Assembly: GCA_963812255.1 (NCBI GenBank)
Contig: CAWEUM010000005.1
Coordinates: forward strand, 372,001 to 436,000
Direction: 5' to 3'
Length of the DNA: 64,000 bases
From: DATJGR01 sp963812255
GTDB taxonomy: Bacteria; Pseudomonadota; Gammaproteobacteria; Pseudomonadales; Azotimanducaceae
Shown here: in pieces, positions 50,412-59,187 of the stretch
Layout: the number at the start of each line of letters is the position of its first letter
Numbering within the stretch: the first letter of the stretch is position 1
Notes under the pieces: model-generated
What the model was told of the DNA's origin: nothing
The model's database searches: none
What the model saw: the letters and a program-made list of their open reading frames with translations, nothing else
Translations under genes and position numbers: made by a program

Positions 50412-50523
50412 GGTGGCGGTGGATGTTGGCTGTGCCGAACCGTGTTGCGCCAGGGACGGCGCAACGCGAGCCCCCAGGGATGGGTTCATGGCGTGTCCGG
50501 CGCAACAAACATCCGCCTCCACC
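50412..50523. repeat. Long imperfect palindrome, copy B of the dispersed repeat
   Basis: Arms GGTGGCGGTGGATGTT (50412-50427) and AACATCCGCCTCCACC (50508-50523) pair at 14 of 16 positions. Within lies a perfect 8-bp hairpin GTTGCGCC/GGCGCAAC (50444-50465) and the 24-base core 50479-50502 identical to 35625-35648 in reverse orientation. It occupies the 347-base gap between the kinase and the ferritin-like gene, whose remaining sequence shows no feature. Likely the same REP/MITE-like family as copy A. Confidence 0.83.
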
Positions 50524-50561
50524 ATGATCCGCATCGCAATGGATGAGTCGCCGTGCCCGGA

Positions 50562-51014
50562 TCAACTATGCCGTTCTGCGCACAGCATCTGGAAACACGC
50601 GTGCAGCCGATGCGCGCTATCGCGTTCTTCGCAGATGAAGCGTCCGAGCAGCGCGGCGGTCTGCGCATCGATCGTGTGGTCATCCAACAGTTGCGCCAGC
50701 CCGTCCGTACCGCCGGGTTTCTTTCCGTAGCCCAGACGCTCGAGCTTCTTGATATCGCTGGCGCCGGATTTTGCGACCTTCAGCGTTTTCTTCAGGTCTG
50801 GAAAAGCCTTCGGTTTGAGTCCAAATCCCAATTCGCAGAGACGCTTTTCGAACGCCCAGGCATGCTCGGCCTCGCGGATCGCGACCATTTGCAGCGTGCC
50901 GCGGATCGCATCGCACTGAGTCACCTTCGCCCACTTTCGGAAAATCTTGTGACCGAGGCGCTCGCCGTTGGCAATCGCATTCAACAAGCCGATATAGCTC
51001 GGTTTGTCCGCCAT
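50562..51014 (-). CDS. Small ferritin-like/rubrerythrin-like domain protein
   Basis: A 150-residue helical protein with E18 in IANGERLGHKIF, the E48-x-x-H51 motif in AIREAEHAWAFEKRL, and E129-E130 with H135 in ICEERDSAHRLHACF. Spaced Glu and ExxH on amphipathic helices suggest a di-iron ferritin-like bundle, though the middle 70-105 is basic and linker-like (KPKAFPDLKKTLKVAKSG). GGGGGAA lies upstream of the ATG. Divergent from recQ. Function not known; iron binding is inference. Confidence 0.7.
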   Translation of the reverse strand: MADKPSYIGLLNAIANGERLGHKIFRKWAKVTQCDAIRGTLQMVAIREAEHAWAFEKRLCELGFGLKPKAFPDLKKTLKVAKSGASDIKKLERLGYGKKPGGTDGLAQLLDDHTIDAQTAALLGRFICEERDSAHRLHACFQMLCAERHS

Positions 51015-51107
51015 TCCACGTTCCCCCGGTCGGCAGAGCTTCGTTCACCTGGATCATAGGTGTCGCCGCGGCGAACACCAAGCAAGCGATCACGATATCA
51101 TTCGCCG

Positions 51108-52949
51108 ATGATGGATCGCGCGCGCAAGCTGCTTTCGGACGCCTATGGCTACTCGGCGTTCAGGGGCCAGCAACACGACGTGATCGAGGCCACCTTGGCC
51201 GGCCGCGACGCTCTGGTGCTGATGCCGACCGGCGGCGGTAAATCGTTGTGTTATCAGCTGCCCAGTCTGTTGCGCGATGGCACGGGCATCGTCATCTCGC
51301 CGTTGATCGCACTGATGCGCGATCAGGTCGAAGCGCTGACGCAGCTCGGCATTCGCGCCGCATTTCTGAATTCGTCTCAATCCGTTCATCAGCAGGCACA
51401 GGTGCTCGACGACGTCGAGGCGGGTGTGCTCGATCTTCTCTACGTTTCACCCGAACGCCTGTTGCAGCGCCGCACGCTCGAGCGGCTGATTCCACTTCCA
51501 ATTGCGCTGATTGCGATCGACGAAGCCCATTGCGTGTCGCAATGGGGGCATGACTTCCGGCAGGACTACCTCGGCCTCGATGTATTGCGCGACCACTTTC
51601 CGAACGTGCCACGCATGGCGCTGACCGCGACTGCGGATGAACGAACGCGCGACGAGATCGTCGCACGTCTCGCGTTGACGGACCCGATTCGTTTCACCGG
51701 CGGATTCGATCGACCGAACATACGCTACAGCGTCGGCGTGAAGACCGATGCGCGCCGCCAGCTACTCGAATTTCTCGCGCCGCATCGCGACGAGGCCGGC
51801 ATCGTTTATTGCCTGTCGCGTCGCAATGTCGATGCCGTCGCGCAGTGGTTGCGTGAGCAGGGCTTCGATGCGCTGGCCTATCACGCCGGACTCACCGCGT
51901 CCGAGCGTTCGGCGCACCAGGACCGCTTTCTACGCGACGACGGCGTGGTAGTGGTCGCCACGATCGCGTTCGGCATGGGCATCGACAAGCCGGACGTGCG
52001 TTACGTGGCGCATCTCGATCTGCCCAAAAGCATCGAGTCGTATTATCAGGAAACCGGCCGGGCCGGGCGCGACGGACTGCCGGCCGAGGCCTGGATGGTC
52101 TATGGCCTGGCCGACGTGGTGCGTATGAGTCGCATGATCGATCAGTCCGACAGCGCCGACCGCGTCAAACGCATCGAGCGCGACAAGCTCGACGCTTTGC
52201 TCGGCTGGTGTGAAGTGACCCAATGCCGCCGTCATTCGCTGCTGAAATACTTCGGCGAAGCATCTGCGTCCGCGTGCGGCAGTTGCGATGTGTGTCTGGA
52301 CCCGCCGCGCACGTGGGACGCGACCGTCGCCGCACAGAAACTGTTGTCGTGCGTGGTGCGCACCGGTCAGCGCTTCGGTCCCGGCCACGTAATCGACGTC
52401 TTGCTCGGCAAGCGGAACGAAAAAGTCGCCAGACACGGTCATGACACCTTGAGCACGTTCGGCATCGGCAGTGAGCTAACGGATGCGCAATGGCGCTCGG
52501 TGATCCGCCAACTGCTGGTGCGCAACTATCTGCACGCCGACGTCGAACGCTACGGCGCGCTGGTGCTGACCGACCTCAGCCGCCCGCTGCTGCGCGGTGA
52601 CGTTGAACTGCAACTGCGCGAGGATCCGACCGCCCCGGTGCGCTCGCGCAATCGGCGCGGCGCCGAGCCCGTCGACGCGGCAGATGTCGGGTTGTGGCAC
52701 GCGCTGCGCGCCTGCCGCAAACAGCTCGCCGACGCACAAAACGTACCGCCGTACGTCATCTTTCACGATGCCACACTGGCCGAGTTCATCGCGGTTCGGC
52801 CACGCACCACCGCCGAGATGCTCAGCGTCAGCGGCGTCGGCAAGACCAAGCTGGACAAGTACGGAGACGCATTTCTGCGCGTGATCAATGCGACCGACGA
52901 TGAGGCTGAGGCTGCCGCGATCGAAGCCGACGAGTCGTCCGCGTCGTGA
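51108..52949 (+). CDS. recQ: ATP-dependent DNA helicase RecQ
   Basis: A 613-residue 3'-5' helicase of recombination and replication repair. Motif 0 (FRGQQHDVI), Walker A PTGGGKS, DEAH box IAIDEAHCVSQWGHDFR, motif VI QETGRAGRDG, a zinc-binding RecQ-Ct with C-x16-ish...CGSCDVC, a winged helix, and a C-terminal HRDC domain (YVIFHDATLAEFIAVRP...LSVSGVGKTKLDKYG). ATG at 51108 or the adjacent ATG at 51111. The GTG of uup overlaps its stop in GTGA. Confidence 0.96.
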   Translation: MMDRARKLLSDAYGYSAFRGQQHDVIEATLAGRDALVLMPTGGGKSLCYQLPSLLRDGTGIVISPLIALMRDQVEALTQLGIRAAFLNSSQSVHQQAQVLDDVEAGVLDLLYVSPERLLQRRTLERLIPLPIALIAIDEAHCVSQWGHDFRQDYLGLDVLRDHFPNVPRMALTATADERTRDEIVARLALTDPIRFTGGFDRPNIRYSVGVKTDARRQLLEFLAPHRDEAGIVYCLSRRNVDAVAQWLREQGFDALAYHAGLTASERSAHQDRFLRDDGVVVVATIAFGMGIDKPDVRYVAHLDLPKSIESYYQETGRAGRDGLPAEAWMVYGLADVVRMSRMIDQSDSADRVKRIERDKLDALLGWCEVTQCRRHSLLKYFGEASASACGSCDVCLDPPRTWDATVAAQKLLSCVVRTGQRFGPGHVIDVLLGKRNEKVARHGHDTLSTFGIGSELTDAQWRSVIRQLLVRNYLHADVERYGALVLTDLSRPLLRGDVELQLREDPTAPVRSRNRRGAEPVDAADVGLWHALRACRKQLADAQNVPPYVIFHDATLAEFIAVRPRTTAEMLSVSGVGKTKLDKYGDAFLRVINATDDEAEAAAIEADESSAS

Positions 52950-54835
52950 GCCTGATCCGGCTGACCGATGCGACGCTCGCCTTCGGCCACAAGCTGTTGC
53001 TCGATCATGCACAGCTACAGATCGAGCCGCGTGAGCGCGTCTGTCTGGTGGGGCGCAACGGCGCCGGCAAGTCGACGTTGCTGAATGTGCTGCGCGGCGA
53101 AATATCGCCCGACGACGGCACGCTGTGGCGACGCGACGCCCTGACCATCGCGCACCTCGAACAGGACGTACCAGCCGATCTTCCGGCGACCGTGTATCAG
53201 ACGATCGCTTCCGGATTGCCCGAACTCGGACAGGTGCTGTCCGATTACCACGACGCGAGTCATTCGATTGCCGCCGAAAATGCTGCGGACCTGCAGCGGC
53301 TTGCCGCACTGCAGCAGCGCATCGAGGAACTCGGGGGCTGGAATCTGTCGCAGCGTGTCGAGGAGGTGTTGAGCCGCCTGGCGCTGCCGGCCGATCTGCT
53401 CGTCGCCGCCTGCTCCGGCGGCATGCGTCGTCGTGTGATGCTCGGCCGGGCTCTGGTATCCGATCCAGACGTCCTGCTGCTCGACGAACCGACCAACCAC
53501 ATGGATATCGAGGCGATCACCGCACTGGAAGAGCTGTTGCTGGGCTTTCAGGGCGCAACCGTCTTCATCACGCACGACCGCGCGCTGATCCGCCGCCTTG
53601 CGACGCGCATCGTCGAACTCGATCGCGGTCAACTGACGTCGTTTCCCGGCAACTACGACGCCTACCTGATTCGCAAACAGCAGATGCTCGACGTCGAGGC
53701 GCGAGAGCACGCGAATTTCGACAAATTCCTCGCCGAGGAAGAAGTCTGGATCCGGCAAGGTATCAAGGCACGCCGCACCCGCAACGAAGGCAGGGTCAGG
53801 CGCCTCGAAGCATTGCGCGAAGCGCGTCGCGCGCGTGTCGCGATGCAAGGTGCGGTACGCCTCGACGTCGATAGCCGCGGCCAATCCGGGCAGATCGTCG
53901 CGGATCTCGACAACGTCTCGTTCCGCTATGACGACGCGACACTGGTACGCGACCTGACGATGACGGTACGCCGCGGTGATCGCATCGGCATCATCGGCCC
54001 GAATGCTTGTGGCAAGAGCACGCTGCTTCGGCTGATGCTCGGCCAACTCACGCCGCAAAGCGGTCATGTGCGGTTGGGGACCCGGCTCGATACCGCGTAT
54101 TTCGATCAACAGCGCGCGCAACTCGACCCCGAGGCGAGTGTGCGTCAAAACGTCAGCGACGGCTCCGATCATGTGACCATCGGCGGCCGCCGCAAACACG
54201 TGATCGGCTATCTCGGGGACTTCCTGTTTCCGCCGGAACGCGCGAACTCACCGGTGTCGAGTCTGTCCGGCGGGGAACGCAACCGGTTGTTGCTGGCAAA
54301 GCTGTTCACGCAGCCCGCGAACCTGCTGGTGTTCGACGAACCGACCAACGATCTCGATACCGAAACGCTCGAACTGCTCGAAGAACTGCTGACCGAATTT
54401 ACCGGCACGTTGCTGCTGGTCAGTCACGACCGCAGTTTCATTGACAATGTCGTCACCAGTGTCCTTGCTTTCGAAGGCGAAGGCACATGGGGTGAATACG
54501 TCGGCGGCTATCAGGATTGGCTGCGCCAGAAATCCGCAAACAACGTTCACGACGATCCATCGTCATCGGCTTCGACCGCTTCGCGCGCGGGGACAAAGGT
54601 CTCGCCTGCTAAGAAAAAACTGAGCTACAAGGAACAGCGCGAACTCGACGCGATGCCGCAAACGATCGACATGCTCGAATCCAAACAGCACGAACTGCAG
54701 CAGCACATTGCTCAACCCGAGTTCTATCGGCAGGACAAAACGGCCATTGCCGAGACGCTCGCAGCGATCGATGGAGTGAACGAACGGCTTGCCGCCGCAT
54801 ACGCGCGTTGGGAACAGCTGGAACGCACCTCATGA
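52946..54835 (+). CDS. uup: ABC-F ATPase Uup
   Basis: A 629-residue ABC-F protein with two ATPase modules. First: GRNGAGKST Walker A, CSGGMRRRVMLGRAL signature, LLLDEPTNHMD; second: GPNACGKST, SLSGGERNRLLLAK, LVFDEPTNDLD. The C-terminal 100 residues have a coiled coil (LSYKEQRELDAMPQTIDMLESKQHELQQHI). The length, linker and tail are those of Uup, which binds branched DNA or the ribosome and influences transposon excision; it is not a resistance ABC-F. GTG start overlapping recQ and ATGA overlap with the next MFS gene indicate one operon. Confidence 0.95.
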   Translation: MSLIRLTDATLAFGHKLLLDHAQLQIEPRERVCLVGRNGAGKSTLLNVLRGEISPDDGTLWRRDALTIAHLEQDVPADLPATVYQTIASGLPELGQVLSDYHDASHSIAAENAADLQRLAALQQRIEELGGWNLSQRVEEVLSRLALPADLLVAACSGGMRRRVMLGRALVSDPDVLLLDEPTNHMDIEAITALEELLLGFQGATVFITHDRALIRRLATRIVELDRGQLTSFPGNYDAYLIRKQQMLDVEAREHANFDKFLAEEEVWIRQGIKARRTRNEGRVRRLEALREARRARVAMQGAVRLDVDSRGQSGQIVADLDNVSFRYDDATLVRDLTMTVRRGDRIGIIGPNACGKSTLLRLMLGQLTPQSGHVRLGTRLDTAYFDQQRAQLDPEASVRQNVSDGSDHVTIGGRRKHVIGYLGDFLFPPERANSPVSSLSGGERNRLLLAKLFTQPANLLVFDEPTNDLDTETLELLEELLTEFTGTLLLVSHDRSFIDNVVTSVLAFEGEGTWGEYVGGYQDWLRQKSANNVHDDPSSSASTASRAGTKVSPAKKKLSYKEQRELDAMPQTIDMLESKQHELQQHIAQPEFYRQDKTAIAETLAAIDGVNERLAAAYARWEQLERTS

Positions 54836-56070
54836 AGCCGTTTCATCTGTATCTGCTCGGCACTGGTTCGTGGTTCTTCGCGTTCGGCATTCAGTCGGTG
54901 ATGTTCGCCTGGCTCGTAACGATGGTATTGCACGAGTCGCCGCAGATGGTCGGCATCGCGCAGATGACGATGCTGGTTCCGACGATGCTGTTGATCCTCG
55001 TCGGCGGCAGCCTGGCAGACATCATCGGCGGACGCCGCATCGTGATCGTCGCTCAGAGCATCGCAGCGCTGCCGCCGCTGTTTCTATTCATCGTGATACT
55101 GCGTGATCAGCTCACGCTCACGACCATGATCTGCTACGCGATCGTCATGGGCATTGCGCAGGCGTTCGTTACGCCGTCGCGCGACGGCCTGCTGAATCAG
55201 GTGGCCGAGGCCGGCATTCAACGTGCTGTCGTGCGCGCCAGCATGGTGCAGTTTGGCGTTCAGCTGGCGGGCCTTGGGGTCGCCTCGTTTGCTGAGCGAA
55301 CCGGCGCATTGCCGATCCTCGCGACGCAAGTTCTGATGCTCGCCCTGGGGGTACAGTTCTTCCGGCACATCAAGGACCCGCCTCTCGCGACGCCTCAACG
55401 ACACCACCGCCTGCGCGATATTGGCCGCTCGATCGCCGAGGGGTATCGCACGGTAGCCGCGTCGCCCGCGATGCGGATGACGGTGCTGCAGAGCTGCGCG
55501 ATGGGCATCTGCTTCATGGGTTCGTACATCGTTACGTTGCCGCTGCTGGTACGCGAGTACTACGCCGGTTCAGCCGGCGACCTGGCGTTGATGAACGCCG
55601 CGAATTCGCTCGGCCTCATCACGACGATCTTCGTGCTGATGCGGTTCGGCGATATCCGCCGGCAAGGTCGCGCCTTGCTGCTGGCGCAGGGAATCGGCGC
55701 GGTGATGCTCGGCGGGATCGGCCTCGGCGTCAGCTTCAAGGTACTGCTGATGCTGATTTTTTTATGGGGCATGGGCGGCGGCATCGCAATGAGCATGATG
55801 CGCACGATCATGCAGGAACAGGCGCCCGCGAACCAACGCAGCCGGGTGATGAGCTTCTATTCGTTCGCATTCATGGGTTCGGGACCGATCGGCGCGCTCG
55901 CCAACGGCTATCTCGTGGAGTGGATCGGATCACGCGGCGCGCTGGTCGCCGCGTCGTCCGCCATGTTCATCGCCATCGCATTGATCGCGACCCGATCGCA
56001 ATTCTGGCAACTCGATGTGACCAAGCAATCGATTCAAGCCAACAGCGCAGCCACCGCCTCGTCCGAATAG
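54832..56070 (+). CDS. Major facilitator superfamily transporter
   Basis: A 412-residue carrier with about 12 membrane segments; loop motif ADIIGGRRIVIVA after the second segment and PSRDGLLNQVA in segment 5, as in exporters of the EntS/MFS_3-type. Conserved blocks for antiporters are weak. Start is the ATG in ATGA at the uup stop. The 3' end overlaps the convergent FAD-oxidoreductase gene by 37 bases. Substrate unknown. Confidence 0.88.
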   Translation: MKPFHLYLLGTGSWFFAFGIQSVMFAWLVTMVLHESPQMVGIAQMTMLVPTMLLILVGGSLADIIGGRRIVIVAQSIAALPPLFLFIVILRDQLTLTTMICYAIVMGIAQAFVTPSRDGLLNQVAEAGIQRAVVRASMVQFGVQLAGLGVASFAERTGALPILATQVLMLALGVQFFRHIKDPPLATPQRHHRLRDIGRSIAEGYRTVAASPAMRMTVLQSCAMGICFMGSYIVTLPLLVREYYAGSAGDLALMNAANSLGLITTIFVLMRFGDIRRQGRALLLAQGIGAVMLGGIGLGVSFKVLLMLIFLWGMGGGIAMSMMRTIMQEQAPANQRSRVMSFYSFAFMGSGPIGALANGYLVEWIGSRGALVAASSAMFIAIALIATRSQFWQLDVTKQSIQANSAATASSE

Positions 56071-57263
56071 GCATCCGCGGGCAACGCATCCGGACCGACG
56101 AACGCCGTCAGCATCGCCAGCGATTCCGTCGCCATCGCACGACGTTTCTCGGCAACGCGACGACGACGCAACCGTGCCGCATCGTTGAACTCGGCCTCGA
56201 CGATTGCAGCAAGACGCGCCGCTATGCGCAAACGCCGCATGCGTTCCTTGCGCTCTTCGGCATAGGGGACGAACACATCGTTCATCCAGTTCGTTTCGCT
56301 CAGCAGAATGTCACGGACGATGCGCACGTCGCGATGGGTAATCGACAATCCTTGTCCGGTAATCGGATCGTTGCGGCCCGCGGCGTCGCCGATCAGCACC
56401 ACACCGTCGGCGTACGGCGCGTCGATCCAGGTATCGTTGTTGGGATACACCAGACACGGGCCGATCGGCCGGCCGTCCGCTATCGCTTCGCTGCCGGGCA
56501 CCGATTTCAGCCGGAACGCCTCGAGGAAACGCTGTGGACCCTGCTTGCCTGCCAGCCGTGTCCGCTGTTCCAGCGCGAAGCCGATGTACAGCCGCACCCG
56601 CCCCTCCCCCTGCGGGAACGCCAGCACATTCACGTCGCCTTCGGTGCAGATGAACTGCGTGTCGTCGCGCCATTCCGGCACGCCATCGATCAACATGCCG
56701 GAAAAGCGGTGATGGGCGGCGTCCTCTTGCAGCACCGCGCCGATCTGTCGCGCGGTCTTGCCGTGGCGCCCGTCCGCGCCAACGACGAGACGAGGGCGCA
56801 ACGTACGCATGCGACCGTCGTGCTCGAAGCTCACCGTTGGCGGATTGCCCGGTGCCACCAACGTGTTGGTCACACCGCGCAGGATCGTTGCACCTGCCTC
56901 GCCGGCCGCTTGATTCAACAGGTTGCACATCGCGGGGTGACCGATGCACAACGGCCCCGGACTGTTCGCAATCACGCCGGTCAGATCGATCGCGCCGCGT
57001 TCGGCCACACCGGGATCCAGGTCTTCGTCGTAGGTCACATGCCGCGTGAGGTGGTGTCCACCGTTTTCCAGATACAGCGGATAGACCCCCAACGCCTGAG
57101 TCTCCGGAACGCCCCACGGTGCGATCCACTCACCCCGCACGACATCCGCGTACTGCTGTGTGCGTTCGAGCACGAGGACCGAAACGCCTGCTTCACCCAG
57201 GCATTTCGCCAGCGCGCCACCGCCAATCCCGCCTCCTACGATGACGACGTCCGCGGCGAACAC
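56034..57263 (-). CDS. FAD-dependent monooxygenase-like oxidoreductase (PHBH fold)
   Basis: A 409-residue flavoprotein of the p-hydroxybenzoate-hydroxylase/PNPOx group: VVIVGGGIGGGALAKCLGEAG (GxGxxG), LVVGADGRHGKTARQIGA (the DG motif) and GVVLIGDAAGRNDPITGQGLS (GD motif) are all present. Such enzymes hydroxylate rings or open epoxides using NAD(P)H and O2. Start GTG at 57263, one base after the P450 stop, so it is coupled to the P450. Substrate unknown. Confidence 0.9.
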   Translation of the reverse strand: MFAADVVIVGGGIGGGALAKCLGEAGVSVLVLERTQQYADVVRGEWIAPWGVPETQALGVYPLYLENGGHHLTRHVTYDEDLDPGVAERGAIDLTGVIANSPGPLCIGHPAMCNLLNQAAGEAGATILRGVTNTLVAPGNPPTVSFEHDGRMRTLRPRLVVGADGRHGKTARQIGAVLQEDAAHHRFSGMLIDGVPEWRDDTQFICTEGDVNVLAFPQGEGRVRLYIGFALEQRTRLAGKQGPQRFLEAFRLKSVPGSEAIADGRPIGPCLVYPNNDTWIDAPYADGVVLIGDAAGRNDPITGQGLSITHRDVRIVRDILLSETNWMNDVFVPYAEERKERMRRLRIAARLAAIVEAEFNDAARLRRRRVAEKRRAMATESLAMLTAFVGPDALPADAYSDEAVAALLA

Positions 57264-57264
57264 G

Positions 57265-58542
57265 TCAGCGACTCTGAAACGTCATGTGCAATTGATTGAA
57301 TCCGCGCAGCAGGAAGCTCGGATCGTTGTCCGGCTCCGGTTGGCGCGGATCGAATGCGAAATTCTGCATCCGCGCGATGATCGCAGCGAACGCGCTGATC
57401 ATCTCCTGGCGCGCCAGCGGCGCACCGACACACGCATGCACGCCGCTGCCGAACGCCAGTTGTCGATTGGCGTTGCCGCGGCAGACGTCCAACCGATTGG
57501 GTTCGTCGAATATCGCCTCGTCGCGATTGGCAGCACCATAGCGCAGCATGATGACGCTGCCTTTCGGAAGATCGACGCCACCGAGTGACGTATCCTGCGT
57601 CGCAACGCGCATCAGGCCCTGAACGGGTGATTCGAGGCGCAGTACTTCCTCGACGAACGTCGCGATGCGCGATGGATCCTCGCGCAGCGCGGCGAGTTGC
57701 GCGGGTTGCTCGATCAACAGGCGCATGCCGGCTCCGAGCGCGCTGGTCGTGGTCTCGTGGCCGGCGACCAGAAACTGCTGCAGGATCGACAGAATCTCAC
57801 CGTCGCGCAGCGGCCGCTCGCCCTCGTACAACGACTGCACCAGGATCGTCAGCATGTCGTCGCGCGGTTCGCGACGGCGCTGCTCGCAGGCCGCCAGGAA
57901 ATACAACTGCAGATCGTGATTCAGTTGTGCGCGTTCCAGCGCGCGCTGTGGCGTGACCGGCGTCATGCTGAGCAGCTCCGCGGCAGCATTCGCGGCCCGA
58001 TTGAAGAAGTCGCGATCCGCTTCGGGCACACCGAGCTGATCGCGGATGATCTCGAGCGGCAACGGGCCGGCGAAGCGGCTCACGAACTCGACCTTGCCAT
58101 CGTCGATGAATGCGTCAATCAATGATGCGACTATCCCGTCGATGTAAGGCACCAGTGTCTTGACCCGCGACGCGGCAAATATCTTGTTCACCAGCGTACG
58201 GTGTTTCGCATGGTCGGGCGGATCAACCGACAGCAATGCGGGCTCGAGCTTGCGATCGCTTTCGATGATTTCGCGAATCTGCCGCTCAACGCCCTCGTCA
58301 GATTCGGTGAACGGCATGCGCGGTACGTTGGCGGCGACCGCACTCGACCAGACCGCGGTATTCTTGACGGCCTCGCGGATCAACTCGTACGTCGACACCA
58401 GATGCAGGCCGAAACCCGGCACCTGATACACCGGCGCCTCGGCGCGCAACCGCCGATAGAACTCATACGGATGTTTCAGCGTGCCGGGATCGAACAGGTT
58501 GTATTCGGACAGCGGCTTGTTGCCCTTCGTCTCTGCGGCCAA
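57265..58542 (-). CDS. Cytochrome P450
   Basis: A 425-residue bacterial P450. I-helix AGHETT (260-265), K-helix E299-x-x-R302 in EEVLRLESP, and the heme loop FGSGVHAC371VGAPLAR; all canonical. Start TTG at 58542, four bases after the cyclophilin stop, with GAGG nine bases upstream; in-frame starts further up have no support. It hydroxylates a hydrophobic substrate and needs a ferredoxin that is not in the window. Followed one base later by a flavin oxidoreductase. Confidence 0.94.
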   Translation of the reverse strand: MAAETKGNKPLSEYNLFDPGTLKHPYEFYRRLRAEAPVYQVPGFGLHLVSTYELIREAVKNTAVWSSAVAANVPRMPFTESDEGVERQIREIIESDRKLEPALLSVDPPDHAKHRTLVNKIFAASRVKTLVPYIDGIVASLIDAFIDDGKVEFVSRFAGPLPLEIIRDQLGVPEADRDFFNRAANAAAELLSMTPVTPQRALERAQLNHDLQLYFLAACEQRRREPRDDMLTILVQSLYEGERPLRDGEILSILQQFLVAGHETTTSALGAGMRLLIEQPAQLAALREDPSRIATFVEEVLRLESPVQGLMRVATQDTSLGGVDLPKGSVIMLRYGAANRDEAIFDEPNRLDVCRGNANRQLAFGSGVHACVGAPLARQEMISAFAAIIARMQNFAFDPRQPEPDNDPSFLLRGFNQLHMTFQSR

Positions 58543-58546
58543 CGCG

Positions 58547-59056
58547 TCACGCCTCGCCCATGATGCGATTCCACTTCGCCAGCCGGTCGGCCATTGAATC
58601 GAACAATTCGCTCGTGTCGCCTTCGATGGTAACCGTGGCGATGGTGTCGCCCTGGACGATCGCATCGACGACCGCCTGGTCCGCGGCGCCCTGCACTTCG
58701 CCGAAGATCGTGTGCTTGCCGTCGAGCCACGGCGTCGGTACGTGAGTGATGAAAAACTGTGAGCCGTTACTGCCGGGACCGGCATTCGCCATCGACAGCT
58801 TACCGGGAGCGTCGTGCTTGACCTGCTTTGAAAACTCGTCCTCGAACTTGTAGCCGGGGCCGCCGGTACCGGTTCCCAACGGACAGCCGCCCTGAACCAT
58901 GAAGTCGGGAATCACGCGGTGGAATTTCAGACCGTCGTAGAACCCACGCTGACACAGGTTGACGAAGTTCGCGACGGTCAACGGGGCGATGTCTTCCTTC
59001 AGATCGACGTGAATGTCTCCCTTGCTGGTCCGAAATGTGGCGACGAGTGATGCCAT
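58547..59056 (-). CDS. Cyclophilin-type peptidyl-prolyl cis-trans isomerase
   Basis: A 169-residue single-domain cyclophilin: VANFVNLCQRGFYDGLKFHRVIPDFMVQGG with catalytic Arg, then GKLSMANAGPGSNGSQFFITHVPTPWLDGKHTIFGEV. This is the PpiB-like cytoplasmic form without a signal peptide; it accelerates proline isomerisation in folding. Start at 59056 with GGAGG five bases upstream; the open frame upstream is not conserved. The P450 begins four bases after its stop, an odd neighbour for a folding enzyme. Confidence 0.94.
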   Translation of the reverse strand: MASLVATFRTSKGDIHVDLKEDIAPLTVANFVNLCQRGFYDGLKFHRVIPDFMVQGGCPLGTGTGGPGYKFEDEFSKQVKHDAPGKLSMANAGPGSNGSQFFITHVPTPWLDGKHTIFGEVQGAADQAVVDAIVQGDTIATVTIEGDTSELFDSMADRLAKWNRIMGEA

Positions 59057-59187
59057 GGAACCTCCGATCGGATGAGAAATGGGTGCTGCGGGATGAACCG
59101 ACGCTCTCGAACCAGCAGTGTAGCGGGCGGGATTGAAGATCGCGATCAGTTCGACGATGCTGTCGCATCGCAGTTGGAGATTCATCC

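Noticed and set aside
52946..54835. ABC-F antibiotic resistance protein
   Set aside because: The coiled-coil tail, length and recQ neighbour fit Uup.
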